Counted from the stretch's first letter, positions 19,027 through 27,540 are shown. The stretch is DNA of 64,000 bases from JAJYSO01 sp964451785 (GCA_964451785.1 CAYVJG010000012.1:1-64000), one strand, 5' to 3'. Program-made: numbers and translations. Notes: generated by a model not told the origin, from the letters alone.

Positions 19027-20682
19027 ATGAAAAAATCAATTTATATTATTTTATTAAGCGTTTTTCTATTTAGCGCTTGTGATATTGAACGTCATCCCTA
19101 TGATTCAGTGGTGACCGAAGACTTGTTAAGTACTGAAGAGGGGTTACAAGCGGCTACGCTCGGTAATTACGCCATTCTTAAAGGCCCTGTTGACAGCGAT
19201 GGTTGGGCGGCTGTTTTACACAGAATTGTAGAATATGCCGGAGATAATGTGTCGCTGAGTGGCGCGACTACAGATCAACTGTACTATTTTTATAACTATA
19301 AGAATATTAAAAATAACGGTAGATCAAATTCATTCTGGAATTTGTCTTATAAGGCTATAGTTGGCGCTAATAAAGTTATCGAACTTGTTGACGAAGGCGT
19401 TTCTGCCGAAAACGATCAGTTAATCGGTGAAAACTATTATTTAAGAGCTTTGATTTACTTCCAAATAGTCAATGTGTACGGTCGTCAATATGCGCAAGAT
19501 CCTAATGCGCTAGGGGTACCACTTAAATTGACTTCAGATATTACTGACCTTCCTGATCGCAATACGGTTGGTGAAGTGTATGAGCAAGTGGTTAAAGACC
19601 TTAAAAAAGCAGAATCTTTAATGAGTATTGACAAAGGCCCTGCTTTTGCTTCTAAACCGGCTGCTCAAGCATTGTTGTCACGGGTTTATTTGTATATGGA
19701 AGAAAATCAGTTGGCTATTGATTATGCCAATAAGGTGATCGAATCTGGTAAATACTCATTAGTGCCTACCACTCAATTTGGGGATTATATTAAAATGGAA
19801 CCTAAAAATAATCCGGAAACTATTTTCGCCATTAAATACGAAAAAGAATCAGATTATGGCAGTGGCTATTATACTGTAGGTTCATTCTATGCGCAGATTG
19901 AAGGTGTAGGCTGGGGCGAAATGTACGCGTCTAGTTCTTACCTCAACTTGATTAATCAACATCCTGAAGATGTGCGTAAAGAATTTATAGATCCACAATA
20001 TTTGTTAGATGATAACGGCAACAAAATTCCTGCAGTTTACTGGGTTGACGAAGATTATAACTATGTGTTTAAACGCACCACTACGCAAAACGGCAATTTG
20101 TATTTTGACGATAATGGCACCCAACGTCAAGTGGTGACTGAGTCACAAACCGGAATGGCTGATAAGTACTACTTTATCAATGCAGATGGCGATAAAACCT
20201 ATGTCACTAAAGGTTATGATATTGATAAACGCAATGGTTATCCTAAATTTTACATCTTAAAATGCTCATTACAACAAGATGTACCACAATTGTGGTCGCC
20301 AGTGATTTCACGTTTAGGCGAATTGTACCTCAATCGCGCAGAGGCTTATGCTAAGTTGGGTAACGCAGCAGCAGCTTTAGAAGATGTTAATCGCATTAGA
20401 ACGCGTGCCGGTATTCCTACTTATACTTCTGCAGCTGATTTTCCTACCGGAATGGATATTTTAGATATCGTCTTGCAAGAACGTCATCTAGAAATGGCTT
20501 GGGAAGGTCAACGCAAATTTGATATTTTCCGCAATGGACTTACTTTAGATCGCCATTATCCGGGTTCTCATCTCAATGGAAATTCTCCTTATTATGAAGT
20601 TACTCCTCAGGATAATCGCACAATCTTGTTTATTCCGGAACAACAAATGGAGGCTCAACCTTCTTTACAACAAAATCCTTAA
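19027..20682 (+). CDS. SusD/RagB-family nutrient-binding lipoprotein
   Basis: A surface lipoprotein that caps the SusC barrel and delivers ligand. 551 residues with the lipobox ending at Cys18 (LFSAC). It shows TPR-rich SusD organisation: the RALIYFQIVNVYG helix, the RVYLYMEENQLAIDYANKVI TPR helix, the LNRAEAYAKLGN TPR and the typical C-terminal LQERHLEMAWEGQRKFDIFR, ending IPEQQMEAQPSLQQNP. Complete, and coupled to the SusC gene with an 11-base gap. Ligand unknown. Confidence 0.95.
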   Translation: MKKSIYIILLSVFLFSACDIERHPYDSVVTEDLLSTEEGLQAATLGNYAILKGPVDSDGWAAVLHRIVEYAGDNVSLSGATTDQLYYFYNYKNIKNNGRSNSFWNLSYKAIVGANKVIELVDEGVSAENDQLIGENYYLRALIYFQIVNVYGRQYAQDPNALGVPLKLTSDITDLPDRNTVGEVYEQVVKDLKKAESLMSIDKGPAFASKPAAQALLSRVYLYMEENQLAIDYANKVIESGKYSLVPTTQFGDYIKMEPKNNPETIFAIKYEKESDYGSGYYTVGSFYAQIEGVGWGEMYASSSYLNLINQHPEDVRKEFIDPQYLLDDNGNKIPAVYWVDEDYNYVFKRTTTQNGNLYFDDNGTQRQVVTESQTGMADKYYFINADGDKTYVTKGYDIDKRNGYPKFYILKCSLQQDVPQLWSPVISRLGELYLNRAEAYAKLGNAAAALEDVNRIRTRAGIPTYTSAADFPTGMDILDIVLQERHLEMAWEGQRKFDIFRNGLTLDRHYPGSHLNGNSPYYEVTPQDNRTILFIPEQQMEAQPSLQQNP

Positions 20683-20709
20683 GCTTTTGAATTGACTGCT
20701 TAATGTTAT

Positions 20710-20746
20710 AAAAGGGAACACTTGCTAAAAGTTGTTCCCTTTTTTA
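20710..20746 (+). terminator. Intrinsic terminator after the SusD gene
   Basis: AAGGGAACA pairs with TGTTCCCTT around a short loop, followed by a T run. Confidence 0.88.
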
Positions 20747-20776
20747 GTAACCAAGGTTTCGGAGTTAGTTTACTTT

Positions 20777-20864
20777 GATCTTTAGTATTGAACTACTTCG
20801 CAGTTCTGTAAGATGCGGCAATCCCAGTGCCCCGAGTTTTGCACTCGGGATTAATCAAATTCAA
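20777..20864 (+). repeat. Interspersed repeat R1, copy 2
   Basis: It matches 285-370. Both hairpins are kept (GAACT/AGTTC and CCCGAG/CTCGGG), as is the TTAATCAAATTCAA tail. It lies between the SusD terminator and dnaG. Confidence 0.75.
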
Positions 20865-20922
20865 TTTTTTAGGGATACTACCATTTTTTAAAAGCAGAAT
20901 CCTTTATATTGGTCTAATTTGA

Positions 20923-20930
20923 TACTTTTG
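20923..20930 (+). promoter_or_regulatory. -7 promoter box of dnaG
   Basis: TACTTTTG matches TAnnTTTG exactly, 24 bases upstream of the dnaG start. No well-spaced -33 element is seen. Confidence 0.5.
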
Positions 20931-20954
20931 TAAACTCTAATTTTTCTGTTCTAA

Positions 20955-22946
20955 ATGATAAAAAAATCTACCATAGATCGTGTTTTTGAAGCTGCTCGCG
21001 TAGAGGAAGTCATCGGTGATTATGTCAGTCTCAAACGTTCTGGTAGTAATTTTAAAGGCTTAAGTCCGTTTACTGATGAGCGTACGCCGAGTTTTATGGT
21101 GTCGCCGGCAAAGCAGATTTGGAAAGATTTTTCGAGTGGAAAAGGCGGGAGCGTCGTCACATTTTTGATGGAGCACGAGCACTTTAGTTATCCGGAAGCC
21201 ATTAAGCATTTGGCTAAAAAATACGGCATCGAAATAGAAGAAACCGAGCAGACAGAGGAAGAAAAAAAGGAAGCTGACGAGCGCGAAAGCATGTATCTGG
21301 TCAATACATTTGCTAATACATATTTCCAAAATCAATTGCAGCGAACAGAAGTCGGTAAGGCCATAGGACTGAGTTATTTTAAAGAACGCGGCTTTACAGA
21401 TGAAACCCTTAAACAATTTGAACTCGGTTATTCTCCAGACCAATGGGAAGCCTTTACTCAAACCGCTTTAGGAAAAGGCTATAAATTAGAATTTCTAGAA
21501 AAAACAGGTCTAACAGTAGTGAAATCCGGGAGCGATGGCTTGCCAGCCAAGCAATTTGACCGCTTTAAAGGACGCGTGATGTTTCCTATTCACTCCATGT
21601 CGGGGCGCGTTTTAGGTTTTGGCGGACGTATTTTAGACAATACTAAAAAAGCCGCTAAATACCTCAACTCACCTGAAAGTGAAGTCTATCACAAAAGCAA
21701 AGTGCTTTATGGCTTATACCAAGCTAAGAAAAGTATTGCAAAAGAAGACGTGTGTTATTTGGTTGAGGGCTATGCGGATGTTATCCAATTTCACCAAAGC
21801 GGGATTACCAATACTGTGGCCTCTTCAGGGACGGCTTTAACACCTGACCAGATTCGACTCATTCGTCGGTTAACTAAAAATATTATTGTGTTATATGACG
21901 GTGATGCTGCCGGAGCGCGGGCATCTTTGCGCGGTATAGACTTGATTTTGGAGCAAGATATGCACGTTAAGGTTTGTTCGTTTCCAGAAGGCGATGATCC
22001 CGATAGCTTTGCAAAAAAGCATACCACTGACGAAATTAAAGAATTCTTGGCCTCTAATGCTAAAGATTTTATCCATTATAAGGCTGAAATCTTAATGGCT
22101 GATGCACAAAATGACCCGGTTAAAAAAGCAGGAGTGATTCGTGATATGATGCATAGCATTGCAAAAATTCCTGATGATATTCAGCAAGAACTCTATTTGC
22201 GCGCGTGTGCTAAATTGATGGATATTTCTGAAAATGCCTTGTATAGCACTTTAGCCCAAATTAAAGCTAAAGAAGAAAAAGATAATCGTCGTCAGAACAA
22301 ATCTGATGCGGCTGCTAAACCACTGCAGGTTGTCAAAAATGATGCTGTAGATACTCGAAAAATTGATCCTCAAGAAAAGTTAGAATACAATATCATTAAG
22401 CTGTTACTGCTTTATGGGGATATGGAAGGGAAGTTTGTAGATTATCTTTTAAAAAAGAACGAAGACGAAGAACTGGAGTTAGAAGAATCTGTTGAGCATA
22501 TCAAAGTTTACGAAAAAATATATAAAGATATTCAAGAAGATGAATCTGAATTTGCTAATGAAAAGTTTAGAGTTCTTTATAGTTTCGTTATAAAGGAATA
22601 TGAACAAAAGCAGAAGTTAGTTGTCAAAGAGCTTATTCATGATGCAGACCCTGAAATAACAGCAGATTTGACGTCTATATTGATGCAAAACGATCACTAT
22701 AAACTGCACGATTGGGAGCGCCATGGCATCTTTGTCAAAGATATTTCGCAGTTAGAAGAAAAAGAAGTGATACAAACTATTCTTAATCTGCGCACACGTC
22801 TTTTAAAGAAAAAAGTGGATGCTTTACTGCAAGAGATGATGAATGATCGCGAAAACCAACATGTAGACATTCTTGAAGTTATCAGAGATTATAAAAAGCT
22901 ACAGGTTTTAATTGCCCATAAATTAGACAATGTCATTCGTCCGTAA
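20955..22946 (+). CDS. dnaG: DNA primase, with a zinc-ribbon domain lacking all four ligands
   Basis: Synthesises RNA primers for replication with the DnaB helicase. 663 residues. The N-terminal domain (about 1-100) keeps the zinc-ribbon fold signature, but Ser37, Thr40, Asp58 and Ser61 stand where the zinc ligands Cys, His, Cys and Cys normally are (GLSPFTDERTPSF and KDFSSGKGG). The TOPRIM catalytic core is intact: VEGYADV (270-276), SGTALT (291-296), LYDGDAAGA (313-321), EGDDPDSF (345-352). A C-terminal DnaB-binding region follows, with an acidic and lysine-rich linker. I recall the same ligand loss in other flavobacterial primases, so it is probably a lineage trait, not damage. It is monocistronic with its own -7 box. 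Confidence 0.96.
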   Translation: MIKKSTIDRVFEAARVEEVIGDYVSLKRSGSNFKGLSPFTDERTPSFMVSPAKQIWKDFSSGKGGSVVTFLMEHEHFSYPEAIKHLAKKYGIEIEETEQTEEEKKEADERESMYLVNTFANTYFQNQLQRTEVGKAIGLSYFKERGFTDETLKQFELGYSPDQWEAFTQTALGKGYKLEFLEKTGLTVVKSGSDGLPAKQFDRFKGRVMFPIHSMSGRVLGFGGRILDNTKKAAKYLNSPESEVYHKSKVLYGLYQAKKSIAKEDVCYLVEGYADVIQFHQSGITNTVASSGTALTPDQIRLIRRLTKNIIVLYDGDAAGARASLRGIDLILEQDMHVKVCSFPEGDDPDSFAKKHTTDEIKEFLASNAKDFIHYKAEILMADAQNDPVKKAGVIRDMMHSIAKIPDDIQQELYLRACAKLMDISENALYSTLAQIKAKEEKDNRRQNKSDAAAKPLQVVKNDAVDTRKIDPQEKLEYNIIKLLLLYGDMEGKFVDYLLKKNEDEELELEESVEHIKVYEKIYKDIQEDESEFANEKFRVLYSFVIKEYEQKQKLVVKELIHDADPEITADLTSILMQNDHYKLHDWERHGIFVKDISQLEEKEVIQTILNLRTRLLKKKVDALLQEMMNDRENQHVDILEVIRDYKKLQVLIAHKLDNVIRP

Positions 22947-22956
22947 AAACGGCTCA

Positions 22957-22998
22957 TAAAAAAACTCCCTATAAATTATTGAATTTACAGAGAGTTTT
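22957..22998. terminator. Convergent terminator between dnaG and the DUF5606 gene
   Basis: AAAACTCCCTATAAATT and AATTTACAGAGAGTTTT pair around a short loop with two mismatches. On the reverse strand it is followed by a T run; on the forward strand the T run is short. Confidence 0.75.
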
Positions 22999-23017
22999 GT
23001 GTGGTTAGCTTATAAAA

Positions 23018-23461
23018 CTAAGCCTTCTCTTCAGCAACTGTTTCTTCAACAGCTTCTTCTTCAGTTTCTTCTGATTTAGTGAAAGACGTAATGCCGTTTT
23101 CAATTAATAAGTTGTACCATTGGAACACTTTTTTGATATCGCTACCATATACGCGATCAGCATCGTATTCTGGAAGGATTTCTGAAAAATAGGCTTCTAG
23201 TTCAGCTTTAGAACTTTTGTGGCTGATAGATTTTTTACCCTCTTCCTTAGCGTAAATTTTTTCAAAAACTACAGGTAAAGGCATTTCGTCATCAACAGTA
23301 TAAATAGCAATTTCACTGAGCATGCTCACATCGTGACGCAAGTTAACGGCTAATTTTTTGCCATTGATTAACGATTCAGCAACAAATCCTGCACGGGTTT
23401 GCGCTTTTAACTCATATAAACCCGGTTTTCCGGAAATCGAAAGAATTTTTTCTAAGCTCAT
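23018..23461 (-). CDS. DUF5606 family protein
   Basis: A 147-residue cytoplasmic protein of unknown function. The N-terminal part (LEKILSISGKPGLYELKAQT) forms a small beta domain, and the middle part is a conserved helical region with the DADRVYGSDIKKVFQWYNLL segment. The tail is Glu/Val-rich and low in complexity. This pattern matches the DUF5606 family of Bacteroidota. The start is ATG at 23459-23461; an upstream TTG (23480-23482) would add seven lysine-rich residues and is less likely. It lies 52 bases downstream of def on the same strand and may be co-transcribed. Confidence 0.85.
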   Translation of the reverse strand: MSLEKILSISGKPGLYELKAQTRAGFVAESLINGKKLAVNLRHDVSMLSEIAIYTVDDEMPLPVVFEKIYAKEEGKKSISHKSSKAELEAYFSEILPEYDADRVYGSDIKKVFQWYNLLIENGITSFTKSEETEEEAVEETVAEEKA

Positions 23462-23513
23462 TTTATTTTTTTTGAGGAGCAAATATGCAATCTCTGCTGG
23501 ATATTACAAAATA

Positions 23514-24104
23514 TCAACGCGTTTTTTTTGCTTTTGGAAAACGCATGCGATAATCAATATTGATATTGCCCTTTGCTATGTTTTTTAATTTATTATTAAT
23601 CAAGCGCTTCTTTAAACTCGATAACTTGTCAGTAAATAAAATCCCTTCAATATGATCGTATTCGTGTTGTACAACGCGCGCTAAAAGACCATCAATAGTA
23701 TCGACATGGTGCTCAAAATTTTCGTCGTAATAATCGATGGTGATTTCTTCAGGTCTGAAGACATCTTCATGAATACCGGGAATACTCAAGCAGCCTTCCA
23801 TAAAGCCCCATTCTTCTCCTTGACGATGTGTGATTTTAGGATTGATAAATACTTTTTTAGACTGTTTTAAAATCTCTTTTTCTTCATCATCTAAGTCATC
23901 ATCCTCAGCAAAAGGAGAGGGGTCAACAACAAATAAACGTATAGAACGACCAATTTGTGGCGCTGCAATACCAACACCACTGGCATTATACATGGTTTCA
24001 AACATATTTTCAATAAGTTCTTGAAGCCCATCGTAGTCTTTGCTGATGTCTTGTGCTTTTTTCTTTAATACGGTATCTCCGTATGCGACGATTGGTAAAA
24101 TCAT
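23514..24104 (-). CDS. def: Peptide deformylase
   Basis: Removes the formyl group from the N-terminal methionine of new proteins using a bound metal ion. With the ATG at 24102-24104 the protein has 196 residues and starts MILPIVAYGD, the usual N-terminus. All three signature motifs are present: GVGIAAPQ (43-50), EGCLS (103-107, metal ligand Cys105) and HEYDH (147-151, metal ligands His147 and His151, catalytic Glu148). An acidic insert (EDDDLDDEEKE) sits between the first two motifs. A -7 box is at 24126-24133. Confidence 0.97.
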   Translation of the reverse strand: MILPIVAYGDTVLKKKAQDISKDYDGLQELIENMFETMYNASGVGIAAPQIGRSIRLFVVDPSPFAEDDDLDDEEKEILKQSKKVFINPKITHRQGEEWGFMEGCLSIPGIHEDVFRPEEITIDYYDENFEHHVDTIDGLLARVVQHEYDHIEGILFTDKLSSLKKRLINNKLKNIAKGNINIDYRMRFPKAKKTR

Positions 24105-24525
24105 AATTTTCAATCTTGTGGATTGCAAATGTAAGAAATTGTCTATTTTTAGAATACATTTGCTACTGATTTATAGTTGTTTTATCAATAATGTCCAAAA
24201 CGGTTTTCGAAAATCTCTGTAAAACACTTGTATATTTTGTTCTTGAACGATTTTAGTATTGAAAAGATTGTTTTTAAAAGTTTTACTTCTTTTGGCCTAT
24301 CGAAAATTTATCGTAAAATTTGAAGTGAAAATACCGTAAAATTTTAGGCTGTTCGAGCTGGATGTATTTTTTATATTGAGCTGAATTTCAGTAGCGAGTT
24401 CCTAAAATTTAGGTATTGAACGATAAATTTAGATAAAGTTTCGTCAGCCTAGATTTTTTTGGTTCGTTTTTTCATCAATGGAAAAAATGAACAACATAAG
24501 CATTTAAGACAGAATTGTTGTTTTA
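24105..24525. other. Spacer between ruvX and def with a 326-base segment flanked by 15-bp direct repeats
   Basis: GTTGTTTTATCAATA occurs at 24176-24190 and again at 24517-24531, where it overlaps the ruvX stop codon. The 326 bases between them are AT-rich, contain repeated TCGTAAAATTT / CCGTAAAATTT motifs and no credible open frame. The direct repeats look like a target-site duplication around an inserted non-coding element, but no terminal inverted repeats are seen. Confidence 0.5.
24126..24133 (-). promoter_or_regulatory. -7 promoter box of def
   Basis: The reverse strand reads TACATTTG, matching TAnnTTTG, 22 bases upstream of the def start. Confidence 0.5.
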
Positions 24526-24930
24526 TCAATACAAGTAGCTTTGTAAGATGACAGTGGCACTAATCTCATCGATTAAAGCTTTGTTGCGACGCTTCTTTTT
24601 GCCCAATCCACTGTCTATCATCGTCTGAAAAGCTATTTTAGAACTGTAGCGCTCATCGACACGCTTGTAAGGCATCTCAGGGAATTTAGCGGTAAAAACT
24701 TTTAAAAATTCTTGAATATACACCTCGCTTTGTGATGGGCTGCCGTCTTTTTGCTTAGGTTCACCAACTAATACAAGTTCAACCGACTCTTTAGCAAAGT
24801 AATCTGTTAAAAATGGAATCAATTCTGGCGTGTGGACGGTGGTTAACCCCGATGCAATAATCTTCATCTCATCTGTAACCGCTATTCCACAGCGTTTCGT
24901 GCCGTAATCTATTGCTAAAATCCTTGCCAT
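24526..24930 (-). CDS. ruvX: Putative pre-16S rRNA nuclease / Holliday-junction resolvase-like RuvX (YqgF)
   Basis: An RNase H-fold nuclease that matures the 5' end of 16S rRNA. With the ATG at 24928-24930 it has 134 residues, starts MARILAIDYGTKRCGIAVTD and fits the family. Catalytic acidic residues are visible: Asp8 in AIDYG, Glu in LVGEPKQKDG, and Asp in the last DEISATVILQSYL motif; RVDERYSS is also a family signature. An upstream in-frame start at 25059 is rejected because it runs into repeat R3. The -7 box (24945-24952) agrees with the chosen start. The stop codon lies inside one of the 15-bp direct repeats at 24517-24531. Confidence 0.95.
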   Translation of the reverse strand: MARILAIDYGTKRCGIAVTDEMKIIASGLTTVHTPELIPFLTDYFAKESVELVLVGEPKQKDGSPSQSEVYIQEFLKVFTAKFPEMPYKRVDERYSSKIAFQTMIDSGLGKKKRRNKALIDEISATVILQSYLY

Positions 24931-24944
24931 ATTTTTATTTTGCA

Positions 24945-24952
24945 CAAAGATA
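24945..24952 (-). promoter_or_regulatory. -7 promoter box of ruvX
   Basis: The reverse strand reads TATCTTTG, an exact TAnnTTTG match, 15 bases before the ATG. It supports the shorter ruvX start. Confidence 0.6.
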
Positions 24953-25028
24953 AAGTTTATTCTTAAACTGCTTTTGATTTTTCTGTTTTGGTTTTGGAGA
25001 GTGAGCGTTTCAGTTGCCATAAGGAGTC

Positions 25029-25160
25029 TAATACCGTATGGATAAATTAAATAGTCCAATTTCGACTTTGTCTCATTGTACTAGTAATTTATATACCACG
25101 ATATTATACCTATAAAGAATATTCTAAATCGGACTAAAAAAATAATTCTAACGGGTATAA
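25029..25160 (+). repeat. MITE-like repeat R3, copy 1
   Basis: About 132 bp, with near copies at 31306-31437 (reversed), 47287-47404 and 60074-60205. The ends are imperfect inverted repeats of the type TAATACCGTATGG ... CCGTTAGAAT-like to TATACC, each followed by a TTAGTCC.ATTT-like block. It has no open frame and is too short for a transposase, so it looks like a non-autonomous element. Confidence 0.8.
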
Positions 25161-25350
25161 TATTCTAGGGTAAAGAATAGGTGTAAGAATTATTTATGAT
25201 AATATTCCCGTCCGTTTCCTGTGTTAAAAGTGGGGCTTTGGGTTAGAAAGGGAAAGCGACGGTGTTTCCAACGATTGCGATTTTTCTTTTCCCCAGCCCT
25301 AAAGGTTGTGAAAATCATGAAACTTTGTTTTTGCTGAAGGTTATTAGAAT

Positions 25351-25386
25351 AATTTTACATATCTTTAACAAACGCAAATCAACCGT
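25351..25386 (+). repeat. Rhs leader segment, copy 1
   Basis: 36 bases (starting AATTTTACATATCTTTAACA) that recur at 28957-28992 with one mismatch. The reading frame of the Rhs gene stays open from 25369 on, directly after a stop codon at 25366-25368, so this may be a former 5' region of an Rhs gene. Confidence 0.6.
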
Positions 25387-25437
25387 GTTACTTTTAACAA
25401 AACCCTAAGGGGGAAACACTATGACGAATTCAACCGC

Positions 25438-27330
25438 TTGCGCGAGGCCAATGGCTTTTACATCGCCCCTAATGACACCCCGCAGAATCAATTGCTGCGG
25501 CAGCAATACCGCACCAGTATGAGCTATAATGACAATCAAGACATTAGCGTGAAATACCAAGACCACCACCAAGCCGTGGTGGGCAACTTGACGCCGCCTC
25601 AGTCGAGCGCGCTGCAGCAGGTTTTTCCGACAAGCTACATCTTGGTATATGACGATTATGCCACGGGCAGCTTTTCGGCGGGCAACTACACCTATGTGCA
25701 GCCACACGCCCCGCGCACCCTGGTGGTGAAACCAACTGTTCCTACGGCGAGCAACGACCCGCGCATTAGTCATAAAAAACTGCAGTATGACGCTAATGGA
25801 AATTTGACAAGCGTTTCTCAGAACATTACAACTCCCGGAGCGCCATTAGCCGACACGCAGCTGCTTTTGCGCCAGTATCGCTGGGACGAAGAAAACCGAT
25901 TGCGCGCTGTTGACTTGCAGCCTGAAAACCCAACTAACCAGCCCAAAATTGCGGCTTACACTTATGATGCAAGCGGGCAACGCGTGGTGCGCTATGTGTC
26001 TGAACAGTTGAAAGCTTATTTTAGTGGTCACCCCTCCGGGCGGGCACACCAACTGGAAATAGCGGTGTATCCCAGTGGTTTTATCTCGGCAAAAGCCTTG
26101 ACTGAACGGGGGATACACAAGGAATTTATGACCTATACCAAGCATTTTTACATCGGCAGTCAACGCGTGGCTAGCGTGAAGGGCGGCAGCAATGGTGTGG
26201 GGCGGTATTTGAGCAACAGTAGCTTGGAAACGGCAAGCTCCTATTTTGGAATTTTGCAAGAAAAGCGACAGACCGCCACCCAAGCCTTAGCCGCCGATTA
26301 TGCGGCTTTCAACAAAACCCTAACCCTGCCACAGCCGTTTGCGCTCTCGCCCATTACGTCAAGCTCCTACCGACAACAGCGCCACACCTACTGGTTTCAC
26401 CCCGACCACCTCGGCAGCTCGAGTTATATTTCAAATATAAACGGGAGGATTTCACAGCATATAGAATACTTCCCTTTCGGCGAAACCTTGGTTGAAGAAC
26501 ACAAAAACTCCAATAACTCGCCTTATAAATTTAATGGCAAAATGCTAGACGCTGAAACCGGGAATTATTACTACGGCGCAAGATATTACAACCCTAAATG
26601 GAGCCTGTGGCTGAGCGTTGACCCGCTGGCGGAAAACTACCCCGGCTGGTCACCGTATAATTATACCTTGTATAATCCGGTGCGGTTTGTGGACCCGGAT
26701 GGGCGGAGTGTGGCGATGCCGGACAACTGGTATAAGAACAAAGAAACAGGTGAAGTAATTTGGATTGATGGGGATAAGGATTATTACGGTTACGAAAACT
26801 TAGGATTTGATCATCATGAGGTTTTTCGTAAAAACCCTGATGATTTGTGGTTGACCCGTGTACAGTATGATGGAGATACAAAAACAAAATCGGTTAACCG
26901 TCAAGTGGTCAAACATTATGAATCGAGTACAATGCGCAAAGGATACAATTTTGTAATGGACAACTTTGTCGGTTCTACGATGGCAGGGGTACAAGAATTG
27001 GGTTGGATAGTCGTTGGGACAGGAATTGCCGTAAAAGCCCAGTTTAAAGAAGTGATGAATGGCGGCGATGGTTTGGGCATACACATTGATATGGCTATGC
27101 CCATTTATGTCATTCAAAACGGGAAACTTATGAAAATGGATTTAGCTGAATATTCCTTTGGGGAATTAGTGAGTAATGGGTTTTCGGGACTGACTGCATT
27201 GGCTGGAGGGACAAGTACTGTGTTTAAAACAGGAATAAAAGAATGGTATGGTGAAGCTATTGATTATTTGGCAGATAAAACCTTAGGATATTATATTGGC
27301 GAAGGATTGGGAAAATTAAAGGGGAAGTAA
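25438..27330 (+). CDS. Rhs-family polymorphic toxin, N-terminally truncated
   Basis: A 630-residue remnant of an Rhs protein. Residues 1-317 hold few YD-repeat-like units (LQYDANGNLTSVS, YRWDEENRLRAVD, YTYDASGQRVVRY). The RHS core (about 318-424) is complete: FHPDHLGSSSYISN, IEYFPFGETL, GARYYNPKWSLWLSVDPLAE and NPVRFVDPDGRS. After it comes a 206-residue tip of unknown family, the expected toxin region. Full Rhs proteins of Bacteroidota exceed 1000 residues and carry a signal peptide; both the export signal and most repeats are missing here. The frame is open upstream to 25369 but with no ATG; the TTG at 25438 is one option only. The core is visibly richer in GC than its neighbours, suggesting transfer. 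The stop codon overlaps the next ATG (TAATG). Confidence 0.8.
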   Translation: MREANGFYIAPNDTPQNQLLRQQYRTSMSYNDNQDISVKYQDHHQAVVGNLTPPQSSALQQVFPTSYILVYDDYATGSFSAGNYTYVQPHAPRTLVVKPTVPTASNDPRISHKKLQYDANGNLTSVSQNITTPGAPLADTQLLLRQYRWDEENRLRAVDLQPENPTNQPKIAAYTYDASGQRVVRYVSEQLKAYFSGHPSGRAHQLEIAVYPSGFISAKALTERGIHKEFMTYTKHFYIGSQRVASVKGGSNGVGRYLSNSSLETASSYFGILQEKRQTATQALAADYAAFNKTLTLPQPFALSPITSSSYRQQRHTYWFHPDHLGSSSYISNINGRISQHIEYFPFGETLVEEHKNSNNSPYKFNGKMLDAETGNYYYGARYYNPKWSLWLSVDPLAENYPGWSPYNYTLYNPVRFVDPDGRSVAMPDNWYKNKETGEVIWIDGDKDYYGYENLGFDHHEVFRKNPDDLWLTRVQYDGDTKTKSVNRQVVKHYESSTMRKGYNFVMDNFVGSTMAGVQELGWIVVGTGIAVKAQFKEVMNGGDGLGIHIDMAMPIYVIQNGKLMKMDLAEYSFGELVSNGFSGLTALAGGTSTVFKTGIKEWYGEAIDYLADKTLGYYIGEGLGKLKGK

Positions 27331-27518
27331 TGGGATTACCTGGTTTAATAGGGATGTGTATCAGGTTTATATTTGTATTTCATTGCAGTTTCAAAAAGAA
27401 AAATGAGGCAACAAAAAAAGATATGGATGCAGAGAAAGCCAAGGATGGTCAGGTCGGATTAATTGGCTTAATTGTAATTATTATAGCAATGGGGGTTACT
27501 TATGAATTGATGCACTAA
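27112..27518 (+). repeat. Toxin-tail plus immunity-like module, copy 1 of a tandem duplication
   Basis: The last 72 residues of the Rhs tip together with the 62-residue membrane protein after it are repeated at 27541-27950. Both units start ATTCAAAACGGGAAACT and keep the same gene order and stop/start overlap. Each unit is about 410 bp long. Confidence 0.85.
27330..27518 (+). CDS. Small membrane protein, candidate immunity protein (copy 1)
   Basis: 62 residues. The ATG overlaps the Rhs stop codon as TAATG, so translation is coupled. Two hydrophobic segments (about 2-19, GLPGLIGMCIRFIFVFH, and 45-59, VGLIGLIVIIIAMGV) flank a lysine- and aspartate-rich stretch, so it probably spans the inner membrane twice. 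The paralogue at 27759-27950 has the same layout. The position right after a polymorphic-toxin tip, the small size and the coupling suggest an immunity protein; no family is recognised, so the function is inferred. Confidence 0.6.
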   Translation: MGLPGLIGMCIRFIFVFHCSFKKKNEATKKDMDAEKAKDGQVGLIGLIVIIIAMGVTYELMH

Positions 27519-27540
27519 GTAGTTAAGGTTATTTTACAGT

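Larger units (their letters stand above)
24931..25437. other. Spacer between ruvX and the Rhs island
   Basis: It holds the ruvX -7 box, repeat R3 copy 1 and the Rhs leader at 25351-25437. The bases in between (25161-25350) show no recognised feature. Confidence 0.65.

Noticed and set aside
24931..25059. Longer ruvX start at 25059
   Set aside because: The extension enters repeat R3 and passes the -7 box at 24945-24952; the ATG at 24930 gives the usual RuvX N-terminus.
25405..25773. Reverse-strand frame of 122 codons opposite the Rhs gene
   Set aside because: The arginine- and histidine-rich translation is typical for the complement of GC-rich coding sequence; the forward strand has the recognisable Rhs features.
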